From positions 558,001 through 622,000 of the forward strand of contig NZ_LT607412.1 of NCBI RefSeq assembly GCF_900091455.1: a DNA stretch of 64,000 nt, read 5' to 3'. Source of the stretch: Micromonospora coriariae (GTDB lineage Bacteria; Actinomycetota; Actinomycetes; Mycobacteriales; Micromonosporaceae). Both the position numbers and the translations under genes were made by a program. Shown one piece after another: positions 48,213 to 57,348 of this stretch; the stretch's first letter is position 1; each line of letters begins with the position of its first letter. Below the pieces are notes generated by a model that saw nothing but the letters and a program-made list of their open reading frames with translations, did not search any database and was not told where the DNA came from.

Positions 48213-49160
48213 TCAGGCGGCGGGGAGGTACTTCGCCAGGTCGTCGAGGATCTTGTTGGCGGCGCCGACGCCGATGCCGGTCATCCACACCTCGTCGGCG
48301 ACCGGGTAGGCCTTGCCGGCCTTGACCGCGCCGAGGCCCTTCCACAGGGTGCCGGCGGTCATCTTGGCCTGCTCGGCGGCGGCCTTGTCGCCGTACGCGG
48401 TCACGAAGATGACGTCACCGTCGACCTCGTTGATCCGCTCGGGGCTGACCAGGTCGAAGCGCTTGTCCTCCTTGTTGGCGAGCAGCTGCCGCTCGGGCCG
48501 GCCCAGGCCGGTGTCGCCGATGACGATGCCGGAGAACGAGTCCGGGCCGTACACCCGGATGTTGCCGGGCAGGAACCGCACGATCGACACCTTGCGGGCG
48601 GCGGCGTCGCCGAGCGTGGCGCCGAAGTCCTTGGCCCGCTTCTCGTACGCGGCGAGCAGATCCTTGGCCTGCTGCTCGTGGCCGAGCGCCTTGCCGTCGA
48701 GGAGGAAGTTCTCCTTCCAGGTGATGCCCACCTTGTCGGTGAACACCGTCGGCGCGATGGCGGCCAACTCGTCGTAGAACTTCTCCTGGCGGAACTTGCT
48801 GCCCAGGATGAGGTCCGGCTTCAGCGCGTTGATCGCCTCCAGGTCGGGCTCGGTGAGCACCCCGACCTCCTTGATGTTGGCGAGTTTGTCCGCGCCGAAG
48901 TACGTCGGCCAGCTCTTGGCCTCACCGGCGGTGGCGGCGCCGACCGGCGTGACGCCCAGCGAGAGCGCCGTGTCGATCTTGTCCGTGTCGAGCACGACGA
49001 CGCGCTTGGGCTCCGCCGGGACCTTGGTGGTGCCCATGGCGTGGGTGATCTCCCGGGTCTCCCCGGTGGCGGAGCCGGCGACCGGGTCGCTCTCACCGCA
49101 GGCGGTGAGGCCGACGCCGAGGGCGACGGCCGCGGCGAGGGCGGCGACGAGACGACGCAT
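48213..49160 (-). CDS. Iron-siderophore ABC transporter substrate-binding lipoprotein
   Basis: A 315-residue FepB/FhuD-type protein. The lipoprotein signal ends LTAC (Cys near residue 21). It contains RVVVLDTDKIDTALSLGVTPVGA, LEAINALKPDLILGSKF, and a late EVWMTGIGVGAANKILDDLAKYLP. It captures ferric siderophores outside the membrane and hands them to the permeases. It is the last of four genes; its ATG overlaps the ATPase stop (TGATG). The IdeR-like box upstream of the operon implies iron repression. Confidence 0.95.
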   Translation of the reverse strand: MRRLVAALAAAVALGVGLTACGESDPVAGSATGETREITHAMGTTKVPAEPKRVVVLDTDKIDTALSLGVTPVGAATAGEAKSWPTYFGADKLANIKEVGVLTEPDLEAINALKPDLILGSKFRQEKFYDELAAIAPTVFTDKVGITWKENFLLDGKALGHEQQAKDLLAAYEKRAKDFGATLGDAAARKVSIVRFLPGNIRVYGPDSFSGIVIGDTGLGRPERQLLANKEDKRFDLVSPERINEVDGDVIFVTAYGDKAAAEQAKMTAGTLWKGLGAVKAGKAYPVADEVWMTGIGVGAANKILDDLAKYLPAA

Positions 49161-50026
49161 CAGAGTCCTTTCGAAGGGTACGAGCCGGCGAGCGGGATGC
49201 TCCCGTCGTCGGCGGGTTGGGCGGTGGGGGTGACCGGGCGGGTGGTGGCGCCGCCGGTGTGCGCGGGCACCACCAGGGGTGCCCCGGTCACCGGGCAGGG
49301 CACGACCACGCAGGCCAGCCCGAAGACGTCACGGACCAGGTCCGCGGTGAGGATCTCCCGGGGCGGCCCGGCGGCCACCACCGTGCCGGCGCGCATCGCG
49401 ACCAGATGGTCGGCGTAGCGGGCGGCCTGGTTCAGGTCGTGCAGCACGGCGACCACGGTGCGGCCCCGCTCGACGCGCAGCCGGTGCAGCAGGTCCAGCA
49501 CCTCCACCTGGTGGGCCAGGTCGAGGAAGGTGGTCGGCTCGTCCAGCAGCAGCGCGTCGGTGTCCTGGGCGAGGGTCATGGCGATCCACACCCGCTGCCG
49601 CTGGCCGCCGGAGAGGCTGTCGACCGGCCGGTCGGCCAGGCCGGCCACGTCGGCGAGGGCCATCGCCCGGTCCACCGCCGCGCCGTCCTCCGGTGACCAC
49701 TGCCGCCACCACCGCTGGTACGGCTGCCGGCCGCGCCCGATCAGGTCGGCCACGGTGACGCCCTCGGGCACCAGCGGGCTCTGCGGCAGCACGCCGAGCC
49801 GGCGGGCCACCTCCCGGGTCGGCAGGTCGCGGATGGCGCTGCCGTCCAGCAGCACCGTGCCGCGGCGCGGGGTGAGCAGCCGGGCCATGGTTCGCAGCAG
49901 GGTGGACTTGCCGCACGCGTTCGGCCCGACGATCACGGTGAACGCGTCGGTCGGCAGGTCCAGGTCGAGCCCATCGAGCACGGTCCGCTCGTCGTAGCCG
50001 GCGACCAGGTCGCGGGTGGAGAGCAT
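49160..50026 (-). CDS. Iron-siderophore ABC transporter ATP-binding protein
   Basis: A 288-residue ABC ATPase of the FepC type. Walker A is VGPNACGKSTLL, the signature is LSGGQRQRVWIAM, and Walker B is ALLLDEPTTFLD, followed by the switch His in VLHDLNQAARYAD. It drives uptake through the two permeases. ATG 50026 follows AAGGAG by 7 bases. The C-terminal tail (about 250-288) is unusually long and Pro/Thr-rich. It overlaps the substrate-binding gene by one base. Third gene of the iron operon. Confidence 0.95.
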   Translation of the reverse strand: MLSTRDLVAGYDERTVLDGLDLDLPTDAFTVIVGPNACGKSTLLRTMARLLTPRRGTVLLDGSAIRDLPTREVARRLGVLPQSPLVPEGVTVADLIGRGRQPYQRWWRQWSPEDGAAVDRAMALADVAGLADRPVDSLSGGQRQRVWIAMTLAQDTDALLLDEPTTFLDLAHQVEVLDLLHRLRVERGRTVVAVLHDLNQAARYADHLVAMRAGTVVAAGPPREILTADLVRDVFGLACVVVPCPVTGAPLVVPAHTGGATTRPVTPTAQPADDGSIPLAGSYPSKGL

Positions 50027-50046
50027 CGCACCACTCCTTAGAGGCG

Positions 50047-51147
50047 TCACGAAGACCGCCGCCGTCCGCGCAGCAGCAGGAAGATCAGGTACGGCCCGCC
50101 GATCGCGGCGGTCAGCACGCCGGCCGGCAGTTGGGTGGGTGCGAACAGTCGTCGGCCGGCCAGATCGGCCAGCACCAGCAGCAGCGCGCCGAGCAGCGCC
50201 GCGCAGACCAGCGGCGGCCGTTCGGCGCGTACCAACCGCCGGGCCACCTGCGGCGCGACCAGGGCCACGAAGTCGACGGCGCCGACCTGGGCGGTGACCA
50301 TCGCGGCGACGAGCACGCCGGTGCCGGCGAGCCCGATGCGACGGGCCACCGGGCGCAGCCCGACCCCGCGTGCGGTGTCGTCGTCCAGGGCGGTGCTGTT
50401 CAGCGCCCATCCGGCCCAGGCCAGCACCGGCAGCAGCACGAGCAGCATGCCGGCGATCCAGGCGGCCTCGGTCCAGCCCTTACCGGCCAGGGTGCCGATC
50501 AGCCAGATCTGTGCGCGCAGCCCGTCGATCGGGTCGGCGGTGAGCATGACCACCTCGGTCAGCGCCCGGAAGGCGAAGGCGACCGCGACCCCGGCGAGCA
50601 CGAACCGCTGCGCGGCCAGCCCGTGCCGAGCACCGAGGGCGAACAGCAGCACCGCGGCGAGCAGCCCACCCACCAGCGCGGTGGGGGCCACCAGCACCGC
50701 GGCCGCACCGCTGGTCAACGCCACGGTCGCGGCGAGCCCCGCGCCCTGGGTGATGCCGATGACGTCCGGGCTGGCCAGCGGGTTACGGGCCACGCTCTGA
50801 ATCAGCGTGCCGGCCACGCCGAAGGCCGCGCCGGCCACCGCAGCGAGCACGATCCGCGGCAGCCGAAGATCAAAGACGACCAGGTCGTACGGGGTGCCCG
50901 CCCCGGAGAGCGCGCGCAGCACGTCGGCCGGGGCGACGTACGGGGTGCCCAGGGAGAGGCTGAGCACCACGGCCAGCAGGAGCAGCACGGTCAGCGCGGC
51001 GGCCACCAGCACCGCGCGGCGGCGGACCTGCAGGCTGACAGGGCCGATCCGCAGCAGTGATCGCCCGGGCAGCCGCGCGCCGGCGCGAGACGCGTCGGCG
51101 TCCGGTGCCGTGGTCGGGGAGTCGGGACGGCGGTCGACGGTGGTCAC
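50047..51147 (-). CDS. Iron-siderophore ABC transporter permease 2
   Basis: A 366-residue FecCD-type permease. A disordered N-terminus (1-40) precedes about nine to ten membrane helices. Signatures are DLRLPRIVLAAVAGAAFGVAGTLIQSVARNPLASPDVIGITQGAG and VDFVALVAPQVARRL (the latter the coupling region to the ATPase). GTG 51147 overlaps the stop of permease 1 (GTGA at 51144-51147). It pairs with permease 1 to form the channel. Second gene of the operon. Confidence 0.95.
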   Translation of the reverse strand: MTTVDRRPDSPTTAPDADASRAGARLPGRSLLRIGPVSLQVRRRAVLVAAALTVLLLLAVVLSLSLGTPYVAPADVLRALSGAGTPYDLVVFDLRLPRIVLAAVAGAAFGVAGTLIQSVARNPLASPDVIGITQGAGLAATVALTSGAAAVLVAPTALVGGLLAAVLLFALGARHGLAAQRFVLAGVAVAFAFRALTEVVMLTADPIDGLRAQIWLIGTLAGKGWTEAAWIAGMLLVLLPVLAWAGWALNSTALDDDTARGVGLRPVARRIGLAGTGVLVAAMVTAQVGAVDFVALVAPQVARRLVRAERPPLVCAALLGALLLVLADLAGRRLFAPTQLPAGVLTAAIGGPYLIFLLLRGRRRSS

Positions 51148-52190
51148 GCGGTCACCACCCGGGCGCGGCGCACCAGCACGGCCAGCAGCGGCGCGCCGAT
51201 CAGGGCGGTGACGATCCCGGCCGGGATCTCGCCGGGCGGGGCGACGAGCCGGCCGACGACGTCCGCGCCGAGCAGCAGAGCCGGCCCGAGCAGGGCGGAG
51301 ACGGCGAGGGCCCAGCGGTGGTCCGCGCCGACCAGGGCGCGTGCCAGGTGCGGCACGGCCAACCCGACGAAGGCGACCGGGCCGGCCGCCGCCACCGCGG
51401 CCCCGGTCAGCAGCACCGCGGCGAGGCCACCGCCGAGGCGGACCAGGCCGACCCGGTTGCCGAGGCCGCGGGCCACGTCGTCGCCGAGGGCCAACGCGTC
51501 CAGACCCCGGGCCACCAGGGCGGCCAGCACCAGCCCGGCGAGGACGAAGGGCAGCACCTGGACGGTGACCGACAGGTCCCGTCCGGCCAGCCCGCCGACC
51601 ACCCAGAACCGGTACTCCTCGAAGGTGCGAGCGTCGATGCTGAGCAGCGCGTACACCCCGGAGGCGAGGCTGGCGTCGAGCGCCGCGCCGACCAGCGCGA
51701 GGGTGACCGGGCTGGCGCCCTCGCGGGCCCGGGTGGCGATGGCGAAGACCAGCAGCCCGGCGAGCAGTGCGCCGGCGATGCCGAACCACACGTACCCGGC
51801 GAGCGTGCCGACACCGAAGACGGAGATGGCCAGCACCACGCCGAAGGACGCGCCGGCGCTGATGCCCAGGATGCGCGGCTCCGCGAGGGGGTTGCGGGTG
51901 AGCGCCTGGAACAGCACGCCGGCAACGGCGAGCGCGAGCCCGACGGCGAGGCCGAGCGCGGTGCGCGGCACCCGCAGCTCGCGGACGATTGTGCTGGCGT
52001 CACTGCCGTCCGGCGCGACGAGGGCGTGCCAGACCTGGTCGACACCGAGTTGCCGGCTGCCGAGCGCGAAGCTGGCCAGCACGGTGAGCAGCAGCACCAG
52101 CGCGGCGCCGACGGTCACGGCCACCCGGCGGCCGGTGCGCGTGCCGGACCGGCTGCGGGCCGGGGCGGGGCGGGTGGCGAGGGTGGTCAC
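51144..52190 (-). CDS. Iron-siderophore ABC transporter permease 1
   Basis: A 348-residue FecCD-type permease with about nine helices. It contains LRVPRTALGLAVGLALAVAGVLFQALTRNPLAEPRILGISAGAS and PVAFVGLAVPHLARALVG. It is the first gene of the four-gene iron operon; GTG 52190 follows AGGAG. An IdeR/DmdR-like box (52212-52230) lies just upstream, so transcription should fall when iron is plentiful. The overall order is permease, permease, ATPase, binding protein. Confidence 0.95.
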   Translation of the reverse strand: MTTLATRPAPARSRSGTRTGRRVAVTVGAALVLLLTVLASFALGSRQLGVDQVWHALVAPDGSDASTIVRELRVPRTALGLAVGLALAVAGVLFQALTRNPLAEPRILGISAGASFGVVLAISVFGVGTLAGYVWFGIAGALLAGLLVFAIATRAREGASPVTLALVGAALDASLASGVYALLSIDARTFEEYRFWVVGGLAGRDLSVTVQVLPFVLAGLVLAALVARGLDALALGDDVARGLGNRVGLVRLGGGLAAVLLTGAAVAAAGPVAFVGLAVPHLARALVGADHRWALAVSALLGPALLLGADVVGRLVAPPGEIPAGIVTALIGAPLLAVLVRRARVVTA

Positions 52191-52211
52191 GAGTCTCCTG
52201 CACGTTCGCGC

Positions 52212-52230
52212 TTAGGTTCGCCTTACCTTA
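52212..52230. promoter_or_regulatory. IdeR/DmdR (DtxR-family) iron box
   Basis: TTAGGTTCGCCTTACCTTA matches 15 of 19 bases of the DtxR-family consensus TTAGGTTAGGCTAACCTAA. It sits 22 bases upstream of the first permease gene. Iron-loaded IdeR/DmdR would repress the operon. Confidence 0.8.
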
Positions 52231-52328
52231 GCCGACGTGCTGAGGGTGGCCTAACTGGCGCTCGTCGATCCCGGGCATGACCAGCGCGGACGCCCGCGCC
52301 GAGGGGGCGACCCGCCTAGGGTGGGAGC

Positions 52329-52688
52329 ATGCGATTCGACCAGCACACGGTCGTGCTTCTGGTCCGGCCGGCGGACGCCCCGGAGCTGCCGCTGGACGCG
52401 GCCGACCGGCTGCAGAACGCCCACCTCGCCCACCAGGCGGGGCTCGTCGAGCAGGGACTGGTGCTCGCGGCCGGGCCGTTCCTGCACGGCGACGACGACC
52501 GGCTGCGGGGCTTCGTCGTGCTCTCCGTCGCCCCGGACGAGGCCCGCGAGCTGTATCACAACGATCCGGCGGTGCGGGCCGGGCAGCTCGCCGCACAGGT
52601 GACGAGCTGGCTGGTGCCGGAGGGCAACGTGCGGTTCGAGAGCGTGCCGGTGCCCCGGTCGATGCTGGAGGCGGCGGCCGGCGACTGA
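52329..52688 (+). CDS. YCII-related domain protein
   Basis: A 119-residue YCII-fold protein. It begins HTVVLLVRPADAPELP and contains LQNAHLAHQAGLVEQGLVLAAGPF and LRGFVVLSVAPDEARELYHNDPAVRAG. YCII proteins have a ferredoxin-like fold and often a His-Asp pair, here the His of AHLAHQ and Asp of HNDPAV. They are enzymes of unknown reaction or accessory proteins. TAGGGT (52317-52322) ends 6 bases before ATG 52329, so it is probably leaderless. It converges on the cytidine deaminase gene and is divergent from the iron operon. Confidence 0.9.
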   Translation: MRFDQHTVVLLVRPADAPELPLDAADRLQNAHLAHQAGLVEQGLVLAAGPFLHGDDDRLRGFVVLSVAPDEARELYHNDPAVRAGQLAAQVTSWLVPEGNVRFESVPVPRSMLEAAAGD

Positions 52689-52704
52689 CCCGGCGCCGGC
52701 AGGC

Positions 52705-53157
52705 TCAGCCGGCGGCGCCGGTCCGGGCCACCGGCACCACGCCGCCGGTCGTCCCCGGGTCGACCTGCTGGTCGGCCCAGACGTACGTCTCCGGCAGCAG
52801 CTCGGAGATCTCGACCACCCGCGGGGCGTCCGCCGGACCGACGATCACCCGCAGGGCCGGGAAGTAGTCCCGCAGCACCTGCCGGCACCGTCCACACGGC
52901 GGAATGACGCCACGTCCCCGGTCCCCCACCGCGACGATGGTCTCCAGCTCGGTCACGCCCTGGGTGGCGGCGGCGCCGACCGCGACGATCTCCGCGCACG
53001 GGCCGCCGGTGAAGTGGTAGACGTTCACCCCGGTGAAGACCCGCCCGTCGGCGCTGCGGGCGGCGGCCGCCACGCTGTGGTTCTCGCTGCGGCACCGCAG
53101 CTTCGCGACCGCCGTGGCGGCCTGCACCAGCGCACGGTCGGTGTCCCGCAGCTCCAT
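52705..53157 (-). CDS. Cytidine deaminase-family protein
   Basis: A 150-residue zinc-dependent deaminase. The CAE motif lies in HFTGGPCAEIVAVGAA and the PCxxC motif in PPCGRCRQVLRDYFP. ATG 53157 follows GGGGGG. Typical members convert cytidine to uridine in nucleotide salvage; blasticidin S deaminase is a related alternative. The C-terminal part (VVEISELLPETYVWADQQ) resembles the standard family, so ordinary cytidine deaminase is more likely. It is divergent from hrpA. The C-terminal Gly/Val/Ala-rich tail is extra. Confidence 0.9.
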   Translation of the reverse strand: MELRDTDRALVQAATAVAKLRCRSENHSVAAAARSADGRVFTGVNVYHFTGGPCAEIVAVGAAATQGVTELETIVAVGDRGRGVIPPCGRCRQVLRDYFPALRVIVGPADAPRVVEISELLPETYVWADQQVDPGTTGGVVPVARTGAAG

Positions 53158-53277
53158 TCCGGCCCCCCAGCGCTCGACGTCGGCCGCCAACTCTAGACCG
53201 CCGCCCGGCGCGCGCAGGGCGGCGGCGCGGTAACCCAGGGGCGGTACGCGGCCGGGCTGCCTATCCTTGGGCACGAC

Positions 53278-56200
53278 ATGCAGAATCCAGCCGCCTCCGC
53301 CGCGACCGATCCCGTCCGCGAGCTGCACCGCCGCCTCTCCCCCCTGATGTTCCGCGACCAGCGTCGGCTCCAGCGACGGCTGGACGGCGCCCGCAAGCTG
53401 CGCGACCCGCAGCGCCGGGAGGCGGCGCTGGCCGAGATCACCACCGACCTGGCCCGGGCCGAGCAGCGCATCGCCGCCCGGCGGGCGGCCGTACCCGTGA
53501 TCACGTACCCGGCGGGGTTGCCGGTCAGCGAGCGCAAGGACGACATCGCCGCCGCCATCCACGACCACCAGGTGGTGATCGTGGCCGGCGAGACCGGCTC
53601 CGGCAAGACCACCCAGATACCCAAGATCTGCCTGGAGCTGGGGCGCGGGGTGCACGGGCTGATCGGGCACACCCAGCCCCGGCGGCTGGCCGCCCGGACG
53701 GTCGCCGACCGGATCGCCGACGAGCTCGGCACCGAGCTGGGCGACGTGGTCGGCTACAAGGTGCGCTTCACCGACCAGGTCAGCGAGCGCAGCCTGGTCA
53801 AGCTGATGACCGACGGCATCCTGCTGGCCGAGTTGCAGACCGACCGGATGCTGCGCCAGTACGACACGTTGATCATCGACGAGGCGCACGAGCGCAGCCT
53901 CAACATCGACTTCATCCTCGGGTACCTGCGGGAGCTGCTGCCCCGCCGACCCGACCTCAAGGTGATCATCACCTCGGCGACCATCGAGACCGACCGGTTC
54001 GCCCGGCACTTCGCCGGGCCGCCCACGGCCGACGAGCCGCAGGGGGTGCCCGCGCCGGTGGTCGAGGTCTCCGGGCGCACCTATCCGGTGGAGGTGCGCT
54101 ACCGGCCACTCGTCGAACTCGCCGAGGGCGAGGAGGACGGCGACGAGGAGAACGTCCGCGACCAGATCCAGGCGATCGGCGACGCCGTCGAGGAGCTGGC
54201 CGCCGAGGGCCCCGGCGACATCCTGGTCTTCCTCAGCGGTGAGCGGGAGATCCGGGACACCGCCGACGCGCTGGGCAAGCTGGTGCAGAAGAAGCGCTCA
54301 CTGCTCGGCACCGAGATCCTGCCGCTGTACGCCCGGCTCTCCTCCGCCGAGCAGCACCGGGTCTTCGCGGCGCACAGCTCACGCCGGGTGGTGCTCGCCA
54401 CAAACGTCGCGGAGACCTCGCTGACCGTGCCCGGCATCAAGTACGTGGTGGACCCGGGCACCGCCCGCATCTCCCGCTACTCCAGTCGACTCAAGGTGCA
54501 GCGGCTGCCGATCGAGCCGGTCTCCCAGGCGTCGGCGAACCAGCGCAAGGGTCGCTGCGGCCGCACGTCGGACGGCATCTGCATCCGCCTCTACGACGAG
54601 CAGGACTTCCTCTCCCGCCCCGAGTTCACCGACCCGGAGATCCTGCGCACCAACCTGGCGTCGGTCATCCTCCAGATGACGGCGATCGGGCTCGGCGACC
54701 TCGCCGCGTTCCCGTTCATCGACCCACCGGACAAGCGCAACGTCACCGACGGCGTCAACCTGCTGCACGAGCTGGGCGCGTTGGACCCGACCGAGGCGGA
54801 CCCGGCGAAGCGGCTCACCGCGCTGGGCCGGCGCCTGGCCCAGTTGCCGGTCGACCCGCGCCTGGCCCGGATGGTGGTCGAGGGCGAACGCAACGGTTGC
54901 GCCACCGAGGTGTTGGTGATCGCCGCCGCGCTCTCCATCCAGGACCCGCGCGAGCGGCCGGCGGAGAAGCAGGCCCAGGCCGACCAGGCGCACGCCCGGT
55001 TCGCCGACAAGGAGTCCGACTTCGTCGCCTACCTCAACCTGTGGCGCTACCTGCGGGAGCAGCAGCGGGAGCTGTCCTCCAGCGCGTTCCGCCGGATGTG
55101 CAAGGCGGAGTACCTGAACTACCTGCGGATCCGCGAGTGGCAGGACATCGTCAGCCAACTGCGTCAGGTGCTGCGTACACCCTCCGAGGGCGACCGGCGC
55201 GGTGGGCGACCGGCGCGCGACACCGCCGACGGCGCGGACGCCGGCCGGGGTGAGAGCCGCCGTGGCGGCGCCGATCTGCCGGAGGAGATCGACACCCCGA
55301 AGGTGCACCAGTCGCTGCTGCCCGGCCTGCTGTCGCACATCGGCCTGAAGGACGCGCAGAAGCACGAGTACCTGGGGGCCCGGGGCGCGAAGTTCGCGCT
55401 CTTCCCCGGCTCGGCGCTGTTCAAGAAGCCGCCGCGCTGGGTGATGGCCGCCGAGCTGGTGGAGACCTCGCGGCTGTGGGGCCGGATCGCCGGCCGGGTC
55501 GAGCCGGAGTGGGTCGAGCCGCTCGCGCAGCACCTGGTCAAGCGCAGCTACAGCGAGCCGCACTGGGAGAAGAAGCAGGCCGCGGTGATGGCCTTCGAGA
55601 AGGTCACCCTGTACGGCATCCCGCTGGTGACCTCCCGCAAGGTGAACTTCGGGCGGATCGATCCGACGCTGAGCCGGGAGCTGTTCATCCGGCACGCCCT
55701 CGTCGAGGGCGACTGGCAGACCCATCACCAGTTCTGGGGTGACAACAAGCGGCTGCTCGCCGAGATCGAGGAGCTGGAGAGCCGGGCCCGGCGCCGCGAC
55801 ATCCTGGTCGACGACGAGACCATCTTCGGCTTCTACGACCAGCGGATCCCGGCCGACGTGGTCTCCGGGCGGCATTTCGACGCCTGGTGGAAGAAGACCC
55901 GCCGGGAGCAGCCCGACCTGCTCACCTTCACCCGCGACCTGCTGGTCAACGACGGCCGGCCGGGGGTGGACGAGGAGGACTACCCGGACGAGTGGCGGGC
56001 CGACGGGGTGGCCCTGCCGCTGACCTACCGGTTCGAGCCGGGCACGCCGACCGACGGCGTCACAGTGGACATCCCGCTTCCGCTGCTCAACCAGGTGCCG
56101 GCGGAGAGCTTCGACTGGCAGGTGCCGGGGCTGCGCGAGGAGCTGGTGATCGGGCTGATCCGCTCGCTGCCCAAGGCGGTGCGCCGCAACTTCGTCCCGG

Positions 56201-57342
56201 TGCCGGACTTCGCCCGGGCCGCCCTGGCGGCGATCACCCCGGGCGAGGAGCCGCTGCTCGACGCGCTCACCCGGCAGCTGCGCCGGATGACAGGTGTCAC
56301 CGTGCCCCGCGACGCCTGGGAACCGGCCAAGCTCCCGGCCCACCTGCGGGTCACCTTCCGGGTGCTGGGCGACGACGACAAGCCGGTCGCCGAGGGCAAG
56401 GACCTGCCGGCCCTGCAACGCCAGCTGCGCCAGGAGGTACGCCAGGTGGTGGCGGCCGCCGCACCGGAGGTGGCCCGTACCGGGCTGCGCGAGTGGAGCA
56501 TCGGCACGCTGCCGCGCACGATCGAGCAGGTCCGCGCCGGCTACGCGGTGACCGCGTACCCGGCGCTGGTCGACGAGGGCGCCACGGTCGGGGTCAAGGT
56601 GTTCGACTCCCCTGCCGAGGCGGAGGCGTCGCACTGGGCCGGCACCCGCCGGCTGCTGCGGCTCACCGTGCCGTCCCCGGCGCGGTTCCTGCAGGGCCGG
56701 CTGACCAACGAGGCGAAGCTGGCGCTGAGCCGCAACCCGCACGGCGGCGTGCAGGAGCTGATCGAGGACGCCGCGGGCGCGGCCATCGACCGGCTGATCG
56801 GTGCCGCCGGCGGCCCCGCCTGGGACGCCGACGGTTTCGCGGCGCTCCGCGAGAAGGTCCGCGCGGACCTGGTCGACACAGTGGTCGAGGTGATGGACCG
56901 GGTCCGCAAGGTGCTCGCGGCCGCCTACGCCGTCGAGCAGCGGCTCGGCGCCACCCGTAACCTCGCCGTGGTGGCCGCGCTGGCCGACATCCGCAAGCAG
57001 CTCGCCGGTCTGGTGCACGCCGGCTTCATCACCGAGACCGGGTACGCGCACCTGCCCGACCTGCTGCGCTACCTCACCGCCATCGAGCGCCGGCTGGACC
57101 GCCTCGGCGGCAACCCGCAACGCGACCGCCAGCAGCAGGACCGGATCGCAACAGTGCAGAAGGAGTACGACGACCTGCTCGCCGCGCTGCCACCGGCGCG
57201 CCGGCAGGAGACCGCCGTCCGACAGATCCGCTGGATGATCGAGGAGTTGCGGGTGAACGTCTTCGCTCAGGCGCTGGGGACCCCGTACCCCGTCTCCGAG
57301 CAGCGGATCTACCGCGCGATGGACGACGCCGAAGGCCGCTGA
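53278..57342 (+). CDS. hrpA: ATP-dependent RNA helicase HrpA
   Basis: A 1354-residue DExH helicase, typical length for HrpA. Walker A is AGETGSGKTTQIPK near residue 103, motif II is IDEAHERS, and motif III is SATIE. Motif V is NVAETSLTVPGIKYVVDPG, motif VI is QRKGRCGRTSDG. The ratchet and OB-fold domains follow, and DUF3418 occupies about 850-1350. It unwinds RNA and in other bacteria helps resolve ribosome collisions. A charged, Gly/Arg-rich insert lies at about 635-665. TATCCT (53262-53267) is 10 bases before the ATG. It ends 6 bases from the LysR stop. Confidence 0.96.
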   Translation: MQNPAASAATDPVRELHRRLSPLMFRDQRRLQRRLDGARKLRDPQRREAALAEITTDLARAEQRIAARRAAVPVITYPAGLPVSERKDDIAAAIHDHQVVIVAGETGSGKTTQIPKICLELGRGVHGLIGHTQPRRLAARTVADRIADELGTELGDVVGYKVRFTDQVSERSLVKLMTDGILLAELQTDRMLRQYDTLIIDEAHERSLNIDFILGYLRELLPRRPDLKVIITSATIETDRFARHFAGPPTADEPQGVPAPVVEVSGRTYPVEVRYRPLVELAEGEEDGDEENVRDQIQAIGDAVEELAAEGPGDILVFLSGEREIRDTADALGKLVQKKRSLLGTEILPLYARLSSAEQHRVFAAHSSRRVVLATNVAETSLTVPGIKYVVDPGTARISRYSSRLKVQRLPIEPVSQASANQRKGRCGRTSDGICIRLYDEQDFLSRPEFTDPEILRTNLASVILQMTAIGLGDLAAFPFIDPPDKRNVTDGVNLLHELGALDPTEADPAKRLTALGRRLAQLPVDPRLARMVVEGERNGCATEVLVIAAALSIQDPRERPAEKQAQADQAHARFADKESDFVAYLNLWRYLREQQRELSSSAFRRMCKAEYLNYLRIREWQDIVSQLRQVLRTPSEGDRRGGRPARDTADGADAGRGESRRGGADLPEEIDTPKVHQSLLPGLLSHIGLKDAQKHEYLGARGAKFALFPGSALFKKPPRWVMAAELVETSRLWGRIAGRVEPEWVEPLAQHLVKRSYSEPHWEKKQAAVMAFEKVTLYGIPLVTSRKVNFGRIDPTLSRELFIRHALVEGDWQTHHQFWGDNKRLLAEIEELESRARRRDILVDDETIFGFYDQRIPADVVSGRHFDAWWKKTRREQPDLLTFTRDLLVNDGRPGVDEEDYPDEWRADGVALPLTYRFEPGTPTDGVTVDIPLPLLNQVPAESFDWQVPGLREELVIGLIRSLPKAVRRNFVPVPDFARAALAAITPGEEPLLDALTRQLRRMTGVTVPRDAWEPAKLPAHLRVTFRVLGDDDKPVAEGKDLPALQRQLRQEVRQVVAAAAPEVARTGLREWSIGTLPRTIEQVRAGYAVTAYPALVDEGATVGVKVFDSPAEAEASHWAGTRRLLRLTVPSPARFLQGRLTNEAKLALSRNPHGGVQELIEDAAGAAIDRLIGAAGGPAWDADGFAALREKVRADLVDTVVEVMDRVRKVLAAAYAVEQRLGATRNLAVVAALADIRKQLAGLVHAGFITETGYAHLPDLLRYLTAIERRLDRLGGNPQRDRQQQDRIATVQKEYDDLLAALPPARRQETAVRQIRWMIEELRVNVFAQALGTPYPVSEQRIYRAMDDAEGR

Positions 57343-57348
57343 CGGCGG

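Noticed and set aside
52705..53157. Blasticidin S deaminase as a resistance gene
   Set aside because: Only the shared deaminase motifs are visible; the lone gene beside hrpA fits ordinary cytidine salvage better.
54379..57120. A 913-codon open frame antisense to hrpA
   Set aside because: Composition shadow of hrpA, without start signals or domains.
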